Of a DNA stretch of 64,000 nucleotides, positions 9,061-16,864 are shown piece after piece. The position numbers and the translations under genes were made by a program. Within the stretch, counting starts at the first letter, position 1. Each line of letters starts with the position of its first letter. The notes beneath the pieces were generated by a model. It worked only from the letters and a program-made list of their open reading frames with translations, did not search any database and was not told where the DNA came from. Source of the stretch: Pikeienuella piscinae (GTDB lineage: Bacteria > Pseudomonadota > Alphaproteobacteria > Rhodobacterales > Rhodobacteraceae); NCBI RefSeq assembly GCF_011044155.1, contig NZ_CP049056.1:3848001-3912000 (forward strand). The letters run 5' to 3'.

Positions 9061-9333
9061 CTAACCGCCGCTGCCGCCGCCATTGCCATTGCCGCCTGCC
9101 GGATCGGGCAGAGACGTCGCGACGGCGCCGTCGATATTGGTCGCCGCCTGGGAAAGTTCGTTGGTCAGGTTGGTGACCAGGCCGCCGATCCCGCTCGTCT
9201 GATTCCCGAAGACGGCATAGGTCAGGCCAATACCGATCACCACGACCGCAGCGGTCAACGCGACCCAATCGACCGTCACCGCGCCGCTTTCGTCGGCGGC
9301 GAACCGGAGGACTTTCTTCACAGACTTCCGCAT
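9061..9333 (-). CDS. flp: Flp-type major pilin
   Basis: I chose the ATG at 9333, preceded by GGAGAG, giving 90 residues. After a basic leader of about 14 residues comes ESGAVTVDWVALTAAVVVIGIGL, a pilin helix. In classical Flp pilins the cleaved Gly is followed four residues later by Glu-Tyr; here it is Asp-Trp. The C-terminal tail is Gly- and Asn-rich (PAGGNGNGGGSGG) and probably surface exposed. It is the first gene of the tad operon and should be the fibre subunit. The prepilin peptidase (CpaA/TadV) needed to process it is not in the window. Confidence 0.88.
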   Translation of the reverse strand: MRKSVKKVLRFAADESGAVTVDWVALTAAVVVIGIGLTYAVFGNQTSGIGGLVTNLTNELSQAATNIDGAVATSLPDPAGGNGNGGGSGG

Positions 9334-9735
9334 GTCATTCTCTCCACATGCTCTATCGTCGCGGGTCAGGCAGGACGCAAAGCGCCAGATCGGCTGGCGC
9401 GGACCACGCGACAACCAGCTTCGTCGTCGATCCAACCATTAGGTTCATTCATTGAACGTCAAAACGTCAGATAGCACTTCGCTGGCGGTCTTGAAAGGAA
9501 GTTATACATATCAAGAAGCGTAACTGGAATGGGCGTCATGTCTAACCGGTGGAGTGGTGGGAAAAATAATACAATATTTTCATATATTTGTAGGAGCATT
9601 GTGCTGCCTCGGCGTGGGATATCTCCATTCATGCATTCACGCCAAATGCATGAATGGCGGCGAGTTTGCGTGCTTGAACGGCATGCGAGGGTCTCGTTTG
9701 CCGCCTCCGTCTTGGCGCGGCGCGGTGATTCTGCG
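9334..9735. other. Divergent intergenic region between flp and the lytic transglycosylase gene
   Basis: About 400 bases without a supported gene. The part around 9440-9600 is much richer in A and T than its surroundings and should hold the flp promoter on the minus strand and that of the transglycosylase on the plus strand. It also contains the repeated heptamer AACGTCA/AACGTCA near 9450-9465 and a perfect 13-bp inverted repeat at 9625-9657, listed separately. The frame of the transglycosylase is open upstream to 9529, but the extension has no family features. Confidence 0.6.
9625..9657. repeat. Perfect 13-bp inverted repeat with 7-base loop
   Basis: The left arm CCATTCATGCATT (9625-9637) and the right arm AATGCATGAATGG (9645-9657) are exact reverse complements, separated by CACGCCA. 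It lies 78 bases upstream of the chosen start of the lytic transglycosylase gene. There is no T-run on either side, so it does not look like an intrinsic terminator. It could be an operator or an mRNA leader hairpin. Confidence 0.75.
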
Positions 9736-10521
9736 ATGATTCGGATGAGGATTCCCGTTGCGCTCGCGCTCGCCGCGAGCCTTCTCGCCGTATCGGCGCC
9801 GCCGACAGTCGATGCGGCCGAAGTTCGGACGCGGAGCTTCAAACTGGTGAAGCCGCCGAAACTGGGGGTGCGCAGGCGCCTTACGATCACCACGACAAGG
9901 AGCGTGACGCCGCCGGGCGCGATCCGGCGCGTGGCGCGTCACGGGTGGTTCTGGCGTCAGGCCTCCGCCGACCTGAAGGCGGCTGATCCGGCGCGGCTTG
10001 TCCCGCTCGCCGCGACCGCCGGCGGGCGGCTCGGCGGGTTGTCGCGGCGCGCGCTGGTGGAGGAGGTCAGCGAAACATGGCGGGCCGAGATCGCTGCGGC
10101 CGCGCAGGGCGCGCAGATATCGGAGGCGCTGCTGATCGCAGTGATCGCCGCCGAAAGCGGGGGCGATCCGCGCGCGGTGAGCCCGGCCGGGGCGCTCGGT
10201 CTCGGTCAGCTCATGCCGGCGACCGCCCGCCGTTTCGCCGTCTCCGACCCGTTCGCGCCGGGCGACAACCTGCGCGGCGCCGCCGATTACCTGTCGACGC
10301 TGCTGACGATGTTCGACGGCGACGGCCTTCTCGCGCTGGCCGGCTACAATGCCGGCGAGAACGCCGTGCTGCGCCACAAGGGCGTGCCGCCTTACCCCGA
10401 GACGCGGGACTATGTGCCGATCGTGCTCAGCTATTATAACGAGGCGCGGACGCTCTGCCTGATGGCGCCGACGGACCCGCGCGCGCCTTGCGTCGTGGCG
10501 GCGCTTCCGCCGGTCGAGTGA
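9736..10521 (+). CDS. Periplasmic lytic transglycosylase (SLT domain)
   Basis: Starting at the ATG at 9736 the product has 261 residues and a signal peptide (RIPVALALAASLLAVSAPPTVDA). An SLT/goose-lysozyme-like domain fills the C-terminal half: the catalytic Glu lies in VIAAESGGDPRAVSPAGALG, followed by GLGQLMPATA and ALAGYNAGENAV, the three blocks that define the family. It cleaves peptidoglycan glycan strands in the periplasm. It is divergent from flp, and lytic transglycosylases are often needed to insert large envelope machines, so a link to the Tad pilus is possible but not shown. An in-frame extension to 9529 lacks a signal sequence. Confidence 0.85.
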   Translation: MIRMRIPVALALAASLLAVSAPPTVDAAEVRTRSFKLVKPPKLGVRRRLTITTTRSVTPPGAIRRVARHGWFWRQASADLKAADPARLVPLAATAGGRLGGLSRRALVEEVSETWRAEIAAAAQGAQISEALLIAVIAAESGGDPRAVSPAGALGLGQLMPATARRFAVSDPFAPGDNLRGAADYLSTLLTMFDGDGLLALAGYNAGENAVLRHKGVPPYPETRDYVPIVLSYYNEARTLCLMAPTDPRAPCVVAALPPVE

Positions 10522-10544
10522 GGCGCCGCCCCTGGCGGCGGCGT

Positions 10545-11171
10545 TCAGTCGACCAGGCTCGCCTCGGTCTTGCTGCGGATTTCGTCGATCGTCACGCCGT
10601 CTGCGATCTCGACGATTTTCAGCCCGCCTGTCACGACGTCGAAAACACCGAGATTGGTTATGATCCGATCGACGACGCCCTTCCCGGTCAGCGGCAGGGT
10701 GCATTCCTTAAGGAGTTTCGACTCACCCGCCTTGTTGGCGTGATCCATGATGACGATGACCCGGCCGACGCCGGCGACGAGGTCCATGGCGCCGCCCATC
10801 CCCTTCACCAGCTTGCCGGGGATCATCCAGTTGGCGAGGTCGCCGTTCTCCGCCACCTCCATCGCGCCGAGGATCGCGGCGGCGATCTTGCCGCCGCGGA
10901 TCATTCCGAAGCTGGTCGCGCTGTCGAAATAGGCGGTGCGCTGCAATTCCGTGATCGTCTGCTTGCCGGCGTTGATCAGGTCCGGGTCCTCCTCGCCCTC
11001 ATAGGGGAAGGGGCCCATGCCGAGCATGCCGTTCTCGGACTGGAGGGTGATGTCCTTGTCGCCGACATAGTTCGCCACCAGCGTCGGGATGCCGATGCCG
11101 AGATTGACGTACCAGCCGTCTTCGAGCTCTTCCGCGGCGCGCGCCGCCATCTGATTGCGGTCCCAGGGCAT
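10545..11171 (-). CDS. scoB: 3-oxoacid CoA-transferase, subunit B
   Basis: The 208-residue protein matches the beta subunit of the SCOT family: YVNLGIGIPTLVANYV near the N-terminus, and the active-site Glu in LQSENGMLGMGPFP, which forms the glutamyl-CoA thioester. It transfers CoA from succinyl-CoA to acetoacetate or a related 3-oxoacid. It is separated by three bases from subunit A and is the second gene of that two-gene operon. It would supply acetoacetyl-CoA from acetoacetate, a product that the HMG-CoA-lyase-like enzyme encoded near 33 kb could make. Confidence 0.93.
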   Translation of the reverse strand: MPWDRNQMAARAAEELEDGWYVNLGIGIPTLVANYVGDKDITLQSENGMLGMGPFPYEGEEDPDLINAGKQTITELQRTAYFDSATSFGMIRGGKIAAAILGAMEVAENGDLANWMIPGKLVKGMGGAMDLVAGVGRVIVIMDHANKAGESKLLKECTLPLTGKGVVDRIITNLGVFDVVTGGLKIVEIADGVTIDEIRSKTEASLVD

Positions 11172-11174
11172 GGT

Positions 11175-11879
11175 TCAGGCCTCCTCGCGCTTGCGGCTGG
11201 TGACTTTCTCGATCCGCTTCTCGTGCTCGCCCTGGATCAGGCGGTGCACATAGATGCCGGGCAGGTGGATCTTGTCGGGATCGAGGCTGCCGCGCGGGAC
11301 GATCTCCTCCACTTCCGCCACGCAGACCTTGCCGCACATCGCGGCGGGCGGGTTGAAGTTCCGCGCCGTCTTTCGAAAAACCAGATTGCCGGTGTCGTCC
11401 GCCTTCCACGCCTTCACGATGGAGAGGTCGGCGACGATGCCGCGCTCGAGGATATAATCCTGGCCGTCGAAATTCTTCACTTCCTTGCCCTCGGCGATCA
11501 CCGTGCCGACGCCGGTCTTGGTGTAGAAGCCCGGGATGCCGGCGCCGCCGGCGCGCATGCGCTCGGCGAGCGTCCCCTGCGGGTTGAATTCGAGCTCCAG
11601 CTCGCCGGAGAGATACTGGCGCATGAATTCGGCGTTTTCACCGACATAGGAGGAGAGCATCTTCTTCACCTGCCGGGTCTGAAGCAGCAGGCCGAGCCCG
11701 AAATCGTCCACCCCGGCGTTGTTGGACGCGATGGTGAGATTCTTGACCCCGCTGTCGCGGATCGCCGCGATCAGCAGCTCCGGTATCCCGCAAAGCCCGA
11801 AGCCGCCGGCGGCGATGGTCATGCCGTCGAAGAGCAGCCCGTCGAGGGCGGAAGCCGCGTCATCATGGACTTTCTTCAT
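11175..11879 (-). CDS. scoA: 3-oxoacid CoA-transferase, subunit A
   Basis: The 234-residue alpha subunit has the family blocks [14 protein letters not shown] near residue 20, [15 protein letters not shown], and [15 protein letters not shown], which matches the glycine-rich CoA-binding region. It pairs with the downstream beta subunit in acetoacetate activation in the cytoplasm. The ATG at 11879 is preceded by a purine-rich stretch (GGAAAAGGATC). The pair is transcribed toward the Tad locus; palindromes upstream at about 11994-12014 may control it. Confidence 0.93.
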   Translation of the reverse strand: MKKVHDDAASALDGLLFDGMTIAAGGFGLCGIPELLIAAIRDSGVKNLTIASNNAGVDDFGLGLLLQTRQVKKMLSSYVGENAEFMRQYLSGELELEFNPQGTLAERMRAGGAGIPGFYTKTGVGTVIAEGKEVKNFDGQDYILERGIVADLSIVKAWKADDTGNLVFRKTARNFNPPAAMCGKVCVAEVEEIVPRGSLDPDKIHLPGIYVHRLIQGEHEKRIEKVTSRKREEA

Positions 11880-11993
11880 CGGGGAGATCCTTTTCCTTCC
11901 GCAGCGCAGCAGTTCCTCTTCTCCCGCTTCCGCGCCTCGCTGTCAAACCTTGGCGCCGGCTGGACGCTGCAGGGGGCGCGGTTCGCGCAAAAA

Positions 11994-12014
11994 GTGCGTT
12001 ATCGCACGCGATAA
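11994..12014. promoter_or_regulatory. Overlapping palindromes upstream of scoA
   Basis: Two inverted repeats overlap here: GTGCG-TTAT-CGCAC (11994-12007) and TTATCGC-AC-GCGATAA (11999-12014). They lie about 115-135 bases upstream of scoA. On the minus strand the first hairpin is followed by TTTTT, so a weak terminator for read-through from the folK side is an alternative. An operator for scoAB is the other reading; I cannot choose. Confidence 0.4.
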
Positions 12015-12084
12015 GGGGGTCAAGACGTTGGTATTAAAGAGAAACCAGAAAATTAGTGTTCTGTTAACCTGCGGCGGTCGCGCG

Positions 12085-12104
12085 AAAACGCGGCTTCGCC
12101 GCGT
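12085..12104 (-). terminator. Intrinsic terminator of the folK-methyltransferase operon
   Basis: On the minus strand ACGCGGC-GAA-GCCGCGT forms a seven-base-pair GC-rich stem with a three-base loop, followed by TTTT. It starts 13 bases after the stop of the methyltransferase gene. Confidence 0.65.
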
Positions 12105-12116
12105 CCGGTCCGGGGC

Positions 12117-12941
12117 TCAGCCGGGCGCGCGGGCGAGGAAAAGATGGCCGTCGATCGGCGCGCCGGATTCGCGCCTGACCATGATCGAAGTCGCCTCCAG
12201 CACCTGAAAGCCGAGCGTGGTCAGGAGCGTCTCCAGCGCGCCGCGCGGGTGTGCGAAGCGCTGGTGCGGGGTGACGACCCAGCCCTTTCCGGCGATGGCC
12301 GCCTCCGGCAGCGTCTCGGTGCTGAAGACGAAGAGCGCGCCGGGCGCCGCCTGCGCCGCGACGCCGCGAAAGAGCGGCGCGACGTCGCCGAGATAGGGAA
12401 GCGTGTCGGTGGCCACGATCAGGTCCCATGCGCCGCGCGCCGCCTCCAGAAACCCTACGGCGTCGCCGACGAAAAGCTCGTCATAGAGTTCCTTCTCGTC
12501 GGCGATCTCGATCATGCCGGGGGCGAGGTCGACGCCGGTGCGCGCGCCGGTCATGTCCTCGAACGCCTCCGCCGCCAGCCCGGTGCCGCAACCGAGATCG
12601 AGCATTCGCCCGAACGGGCCGAGTCCTTTCGCCTGAACCCGTTCGCGCGCCAGCAGCGGCGCGCCGTATTCGAGCTGATCGACGAGGATGCCGTCGAACA
12701 CCTCCGCGTGCTGGTCGAAGAGCGTCGCGACATAGGCGGCCGGGGCGCGGTCCGGGAGCGGCCCGGCGCGGAGCGCGGCGAGGCGGAGCGCGGCGCCGCC
12801 CGGATCGGCCGCGTCGAGCGCCAGCACTTCGGCCCAGGCGGCGGCCGCGGCGCCGTCGCCGGCCTTCTCCAGCGCCAGCGCCCGCTCATAGGCTTCGGCG
12901 AGGGCGTCTTCTTCGGCCCCCGTCTTGTCAGCGGCGTTCAT
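12117..12941 (-). CDS. TPR-fused class I SAM-dependent methyltransferase
   Basis: The 274-residue protein has a helical, Ala-rich N-terminal part (about 1-65) that resembles a tetratricopeptide segment, followed by a Rossmann methyltransferase domain with motif I LDLGCGTGLAAEAF and an acidic post-I loop (ARTGVDLAPGMIEIA). The central LIVATDTLPYLGDV stretch matches motif IV of contractile-type small methyltransferases. The substrate is not known. Its ATG overlaps the folK stop by four bases (ATGA), so the two are co-translated. Confidence 0.8.
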   Translation of the reverse strand: MNAADKTGAEEDALAEAYERALALEKAGDGAAAAAWAEVLALDAADPGGAALRLAALRAGPLPDRAPAAYVATLFDQHAEVFDGILVDQLEYGAPLLARERVQAKGLGPFGRMLDLGCGTGLAAEAFEDMTGARTGVDLAPGMIEIADEKELYDELFVGDAVGFLEAARGAWDLIVATDTLPYLGDVAPLFRGVAAQAAPGALFVFSTETLPEAAIAGKGWVVTPHQRFAHPRGALETLLTTLGFQVLEATSIMVRRESGAPIDGHLFLARAPG

Positions 12942-13528
12942 GCGATCACCTCCACCTCGTCTCGCGCCGCCGCCGGCAGGGCGGCGAGCATCTCCGTCAC
13001 GTTCCGCCCGGTCAGCGGGTGGCGCCAGTCCGGCGCGATATCAAGGAGCGGGGCGAGAACGAAGGCGCGCTCGTGCAGCCGCGGATGCGGCAGGATCAGC
13101 TCATCGGGCGCCGGAACCTCGCCCGCTTTCGGGCCGAGCGCCATCAGGGCGCGTAGCGTCTCCGCGTCGGGCGCGATGCGGTCGCCATGGGCGATGAGAT
13201 CGAGGTCGCAGACCCGCGGCGCCCAGCGCCGGCGGCGCTCGCGCCCGAGCGCCCGCTCGACTTCGTGCAGGAGCGAGAGAAGCGCCTCGGGCGAAACGCC
13301 CGTTTCAAGCAGGGCGGCGGCGTTCACGAAATCCGGGCCGGCGCCGGGCGGGAACGCCGGCGAGCGGCGCCAGCGCGAGAGCGCCGCGACGCGCACGCCA
13401 ACGGACTCGAGGCGCGCGAGGGCGGCCTCCAGCGTCGTTCTGGGCGCGCCGCTGCGCGAGGGCTGGTTCGCCCCCAGGGCGAGGATCACGCGGCCGTCAG
13501 CCGGGGGATTATTCACCGACGCCGCCAT
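12938..13528 (-). CDS. folK: 2-amino-4-hydroxy-6-hydroxymethyldihydropteridine diphosphokinase (HPPK)
   Basis: This 196-residue enzyme transfers pyrophosphate from ATP to the pterin in folate synthesis. The N-terminus ILALGANQPSRSG, the DFVNAAALLET block, and the signature RRWAPRVCDLDLI followed by LILPHPRLHERAFVLAPL are all diagnostic of HPPK. It is divergent from the NYN gene. It is slightly longer than the E. coli protein, which is normal for alphaproteobacteria. Confidence 0.95.
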   Translation of the reverse strand: MAASVNNPPADGRVILALGANQPSRSGAPRTTLEAALARLESVGVRVAALSRWRRSPAFPPGAGPDFVNAAALLETGVSPEALLSLLHEVERALGRERRRRWAPRVCDLDLIAHGDRIAPDAETLRALMALGPKAGEVPAPDELILPHPRLHERAFVLAPLLDIAPDWRHPLTGRNVTEMLAALPAAARDEVEVIA

Positions 13529-13633
13529 TGCATTCGTGTGACATTGACATAGGTTGCGCGGTGCTGGTGGTTATCCGGGATTTCTGTCACGCGCAGACTT
13601 ATCCGAGGCCGCATTACATTTCGAGGTGTGAGA

Positions 13634-14221
13634 ATGTTTTATCGTGACGAGCGACTGGCGCTATTTATCGACGGCTCGAATCTATACGCTGCGGCACGTT
13701 CACTCGGTTTCGATATCGACTACAAGCTTCTGCGTAGCGAGTTCATACGGCGCGGCAAACTTGTCCGGGCTTTCTATTATACGGCTTTGCTTGAGGATCA
13801 GGAGTATTCCCCGATCCGGCCGCTGGTGGATTGGCTCGATTACAACGGCTATTCTATGGTCACCAAGCCTGCGAAGGAGTTCATCGACTCGATGGGCCGG
13901 CGCAAGGTGAAGGGCAACATGGACATCGAACTGGCGGTCGACGCGCTGGAGATGGCCGAACGGATGGATCACATGGTGCTGTTTTCCGGCGACGGCGATT
14001 TCCGGCCGCTGGTGGCTGCGGTGCAACGTCGCGGGGTGCGCGTCTCCGTCGTCTCCACGATCCGTTCCCAGCCGCCGATGATCGCCGACGATCTGCGCCG
14101 TCAGGCCGACAACTTCATCGAGCTCGAAGAGCTGAGGGATGTCATCGGGCGCCCGCCCCGCCCGGCGCCGGACGGTGAATACGAGAGCGTGGAAGCGGAA
14201 GTCGAAGTCGCCGGCGAGTGA
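13634..14221 (+). CDS. NYN-domain (LabA/DUF88 family) putative ribonuclease
   Basis: I chose the ATG at 13634 (195 residues); a GTG two codons earlier is possible. The NYN (PIN-like) fold is shown by LALFIDGSNLY at the N-terminus, KGNMDIELAVDALEMA in the middle, and LFSGDGDFRPLVAAVQRRGV: the conserved Asp residues form a metal site typical of RNases in this family. The last 30 residues are acidic and low in complexity. It overlaps the downstream glycosylase gene by four bases. The RNA target is unknown. Confidence 0.85.
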   Translation: MFYRDERLALFIDGSNLYAAARSLGFDIDYKLLRSEFIRRGKLVRAFYYTALLEDQEYSPIRPLVDWLDYNGYSMVTKPAKEFIDSMGRRKVKGNMDIELAVDALEMAERMDHMVLFSGDGDFRPLVAAVQRRGVRVSVVSTIRSQPPMIADDLRRQADNFIELEELRDVIGRPPRPAPDGEYESVEAEVEVAGE

Positions 14222-14865
14222 GCCCGGCGGCGGAAGCGCCGCGCGATTGCCGGCTCTGCCCGCGCCTCGCCGCGTACCGCGACGAGGTGGCGGCGGCGCA
14301 CCCGGACTGGTTCAACGGCGCCGTCGCCAGCTTCGGGGACGAGGAGGCGGAGCTTCTCGTCGTCGGGCTGGCGCCGGGCGTCACCGGCGCGAACCGCACC
14401 GGACGGCCCTTCACCGGGGATTACGCCGGCGATCTGCTCTATGCGACGCTGACGAAGTTCGGCTGGGCGAACGGCGCGTTCGACGCGCGCCCGGATGACG
14501 GGTTGCGGCTGAAGAGCGCGATGGTCACCAACGCGGTGCGCTGCGTGCCGCCCCAGAACAAGCCGGTCGGGGCGGAGATCAACGCCTGCCGGGATTTCCT
14601 GAAGGCGCGCATCGCCGCGTTGCCCAATCTCAGGATGATCGTCGCGCTCGGCGTCATCAGCCATCAAAGCACGCTGCGCGCCCTCGGCGCGCGCGTCGCG
14701 GCGCATCCGTTCAGACATGGCGCGCGCTACAGCATCGGCGGGCTGACGCTGCGCGACAGCTATCATTGCTCGCGCTACAACACCAACACGCGGCGTCTGA
14801 CGACGGAGATGTTCGAAGCGGTTTTCGCCGCCGCGCGCGAGGATCTCACGTCCGGCGCCGCCTGA
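14218..14865 (+). CDS. Uracil-DNA glycosylase, family 5 type (UDGb)
   Basis: The GTG at 14218 overlaps the NYN stop (GTGA) and gives 215 residues. Two N-terminal cysteines (CRLCPRL) plus later ones (RCVPP and NACRDF) fit the four iron-sulfur-cluster ligands of family 4/5 glycosylases. Motif A is GLAPGVTGANRTGRPFTGD, and the C-terminal block is HCSRYNTNTRRLT, which resembles family 5 rather than family 4. The enzyme should excise uracil and perhaps other deaminated bases from DNA. Coupling to the NYN protein is unexplained. Confidence 0.88.
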   Translation: MSPAAEAPRDCRLCPRLAAYRDEVAAAHPDWFNGAVASFGDEEAELLVVGLAPGVTGANRTGRPFTGDYAGDLLYATLTKFGWANGAFDARPDDGLRLKSAMVTNAVRCVPPQNKPVGAEINACRDFLKARIAALPNLRMIVALGVISHQSTLRALGARVAAHPFRHGARYSIGGLTLRDSYHCSRYNTNTRRLTTEMFEAVFAAAREDLTSGAA

Positions 14866-14872
14866 GCGCGCG

Positions 14873-16003
14873 TCAGCGCCGCTCCGCCAGCGCGTCGGTC
14901 AGAACGGCTTTCACCGCCGCCATCGGAACTTCGGGCGCGATGAACGCGTCGCCGATGGCGCGGGCGAGGATAAAGACGAGCCGGCCGTCCTTTACCTTCT
15001 TGTCCTGGCCCATGAGTTCGATCAGGTCGTCCGCGCCGGGGAGGTCGCCGTCGATATCGGCGAGCGCGGTCTTCAGCCCCATTTCGCGAAAATGCGCGCG
15101 CACGCGGCTCGGCTCCTCCTGCGGGCAGAGGCCGAGGCGCATCGAAAGCTCGAAGGCGAGCGCGACGCCGATCGAGACGCCTTCGCCGTGGAGAACGCGC
15201 TGCGAATAGCCGGTCGCCGCCTCCAGCGCGTGGCCGAAGGTGTGGCCGAGATTGAGCAGCGCGCGTTCGCCTGTCTCGGTCTCGTCGCGGGCGACGATCG
15301 CCGCCTTCATCTCACAGGCGCGGCGGATCGCGGCGATCCGCGCCGCCTCGTCGCCGGCGGCCAGCGCCGGGCCGTCGTGCTCCAGCCGCTCGAAGAACGC
15401 GGCGTCGCCGAGCAGGCCGTATTTCACCGTCTCGGCGTAGCCCGCGAGAAACTCGCGCTTCGAGAGCGTGCTCAGCGCATCGGTGTCGGCGAGGACGAGG
15501 CGCGGCTGATGAAAGGCGCCGATCAGGTTCTTGCCCTGGGGCGCGTTGATCCCGGTCTTGCCGCCGACCGAGCTGTCGACCTGCGCCAGCAGCGTGGTCG
15601 GGATCTGGATGAAGCCGACGCCGCGCCGCAGCGTCGCCGCGGCGAAACCGGCGAGGTCGCCGATCACGCCGCCGCCGAAGGCGAGGATAATGTCGTCTCG
15701 CGCGATCTTCAGATCGAGCAGCGCCGAGAGCAGGCGCTCGAACCCGGACATGGATTTCGTGGCTTCGCCGGGGGGAAGCACGATCGGCTCCGCCGTCACG
15801 CCGGCGTCCGCCAGCCCGGCGCGGAGCGCGTCGAGATGCAGGGTGGCGACGGTCTCGTCGGTCACGACGGCGACGCGTTTCCGGGCGAGATGGGGGGCGA
15901 CCTCCGCCCCGGCGCGGGCGATCAGGCCGGGGCCGATGCGGATGTCGTAGGCGCGGGCGCCGAGGGCGACGCGCAGGGTCTCGGTCGAAGTCTGTGCGCT
16001 CAC
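14873..16003 (-). CDS. aroB: 3-dehydroquinate synthase
   Basis: This 376-residue enzyme carries out the second step of the shikimate pathway, converting DAHP to 3-dehydroquinate with NAD and a metal. The signature [20 protein letters not shown] is followed by [19 protein letters not shown]; metal-binding His residues lie in [12 protein letters not shown] and [10 protein letters not shown]. The start codon overlaps the stop of aroK by four bases, giving an aroK-aroB operon as in many proteobacteria. Confidence 0.97.
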   Translation of the reverse strand: MSAQTSTETLRVALGARAYDIRIGPGLIARAGAEVAPHLARKRVAVVTDETVATLHLDALRAGLADAGVTAEPIVLPPGEATKSMSGFERLLSALLDLKIARDDIILAFGGGVIGDLAGFAAATLRRGVGFIQIPTTLLAQVDSSVGGKTGINAPQGKNLIGAFHQPRLVLADTDALSTLSKREFLAGYAETVKYGLLGDAAFFERLEHDGPALAAGDEAARIAAIRRACEMKAAIVARDETETGERALLNLGHTFGHALEAATGYSQRVLHGEGVSIGVALAFELSMRLGLCPQEEPSRVRAHFREMGLKTALADIDGDLPGADDLIELMGQDKKVKDGRLVFILARAIGDAFIAPEVPMAAVKAVLTDALAERR

Positions 16004-16584
16004 GGTCGCGTCTCCATCAATCTGAGCGCCGGGGGGCGCGTGGCGTCATAGGCGAGAATGGCGTCGAGCGCGTCGCGCGCCACATCCTCCGCGCGTCCGG
16101 CGTTTGTGCTCTCGACGCGAATCTCCGCGCCAGCGTAAAGCGGATAGCGCGCGGCCATCAGTTCGGCGAGGATGGCGCGCGGCTCGCCGGCGTTGAGGAG
16201 CGGGCGATGCTTGCGCCTCGCGGTCCGCTGCACCAGCGTCTCCAGATCGGCGTGGAGCCAGATCGCAGCCCCCGCCGCGCTGATCGCGGCGCGGGTCTCC
16301 GGCGCCATGTAAGCCCCGCCGCCGGTGGCGAGGACCATCGGCCCGGCGGCCAGAAGGCGGGCGATCACCCGCCGCTCGCCGTCGCGAAAGGCCGCTTCGC
16401 CGTATCTGGCGAAGATTTCGGGCACGGTCATGCCCGCCGCCGTCTCAATTTCGGCGTCGGCGTCGCGAAACGGCGCGCCGACCAGGTCGGCCAGCCGGGC
16501 GCCGACCGTGGTCTTGCCGCATCCCATCAGCCCGATCAGGGCGACCGGACGGCGGAGCCGGAGCTTTGTCGCGTCGTCCAACAT
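16000..16584 (-). CDS. aroK: Shikimate kinase
   Basis: The 194-residue protein has the Walker A motif [15 protein letters not shown] near residue 20, the shikimate-binding DADAEIE (an Asp-rich variant of the usual D-x-D), GGGAYM and a lid region rich in Arg (RKHRPLL). It phosphorylates shikimate in aromatic amino acid synthesis. It is divergent from the small membrane-peptide gene and xerD, with about 136 bases between them, and leads the aroKB operon. Confidence 0.95.
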   Translation of the reverse strand: MLDDATKLRLRRPVALIGLMGCGKTTVGARLADLVGAPFRDADAEIETAAGMTVPEIFARYGEAAFRDGERRVIARLLAAGPMVLATGGGAYMAPETRAAISAAGAAIWLHADLETLVQRTARRKHRPLLNAGEPRAILAELMAARYPLYAGAEIRVESTNAGRAEDVARDALDAILAYDATRPPALRLMETRP

Positions 16585-16720
16585 GCGCTGGCGTTTCTCC
16601 TCGCGTTGCGCCGCAGGCCCCGGCCCGTTAGATTCGCGATCAGGAACAGGGTGGCGCGCCGGGGTTTAACCGCTCCCGTCGACGCTGGCGAGGGCCAAGC
16701 GGGGTGATCGAGGCGATGCG

Positions 16721-16864
16721 ATGTTGCGGCGGCTGTTCGGATTTCTCCTGATTCTTGCTGTTCTCGCGGGCGCGGGACTGGTTGGTTACGCTTATCTCGC
16801 GGACCTGCCGCCGAAGACCGGGCCGATCGAGGCGCCGGCGGTCGGCGTCGGCTTCAGCGACTAG
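16721..16864 (+). CDS. Small single-pass membrane protein upstream of xerD (47 aa)
   Basis: An ATG at 16721 opens a 47-codon frame ending in TAG at 16862-16864, directly against the xerD ATG at 16865. The peptide has a basic start (MLRRLF), a hydrophobic helix (FGFLLILAVLAGAGLVGYAYL) and a short Pro-rich tail. The zero-base gap to xerD and the clean signal-anchor pattern suggest it is a real, co-translated gene. Its function is unknown; it could also be a secreted peptide if the helix is a signal sequence. Confidence 0.65.
   Translation: MLRRLFGFLLILAVLAGAGLVGYAYLADLPPKTGPIEAPAVGVGFSD

Noticed and set aside
12053-12068. A CtrA binding site (TTAG-N7-TTAAC)
   Set aside because: One base off the consensus and about 175 bases from the nearest start; on its own it is too weak to claim.
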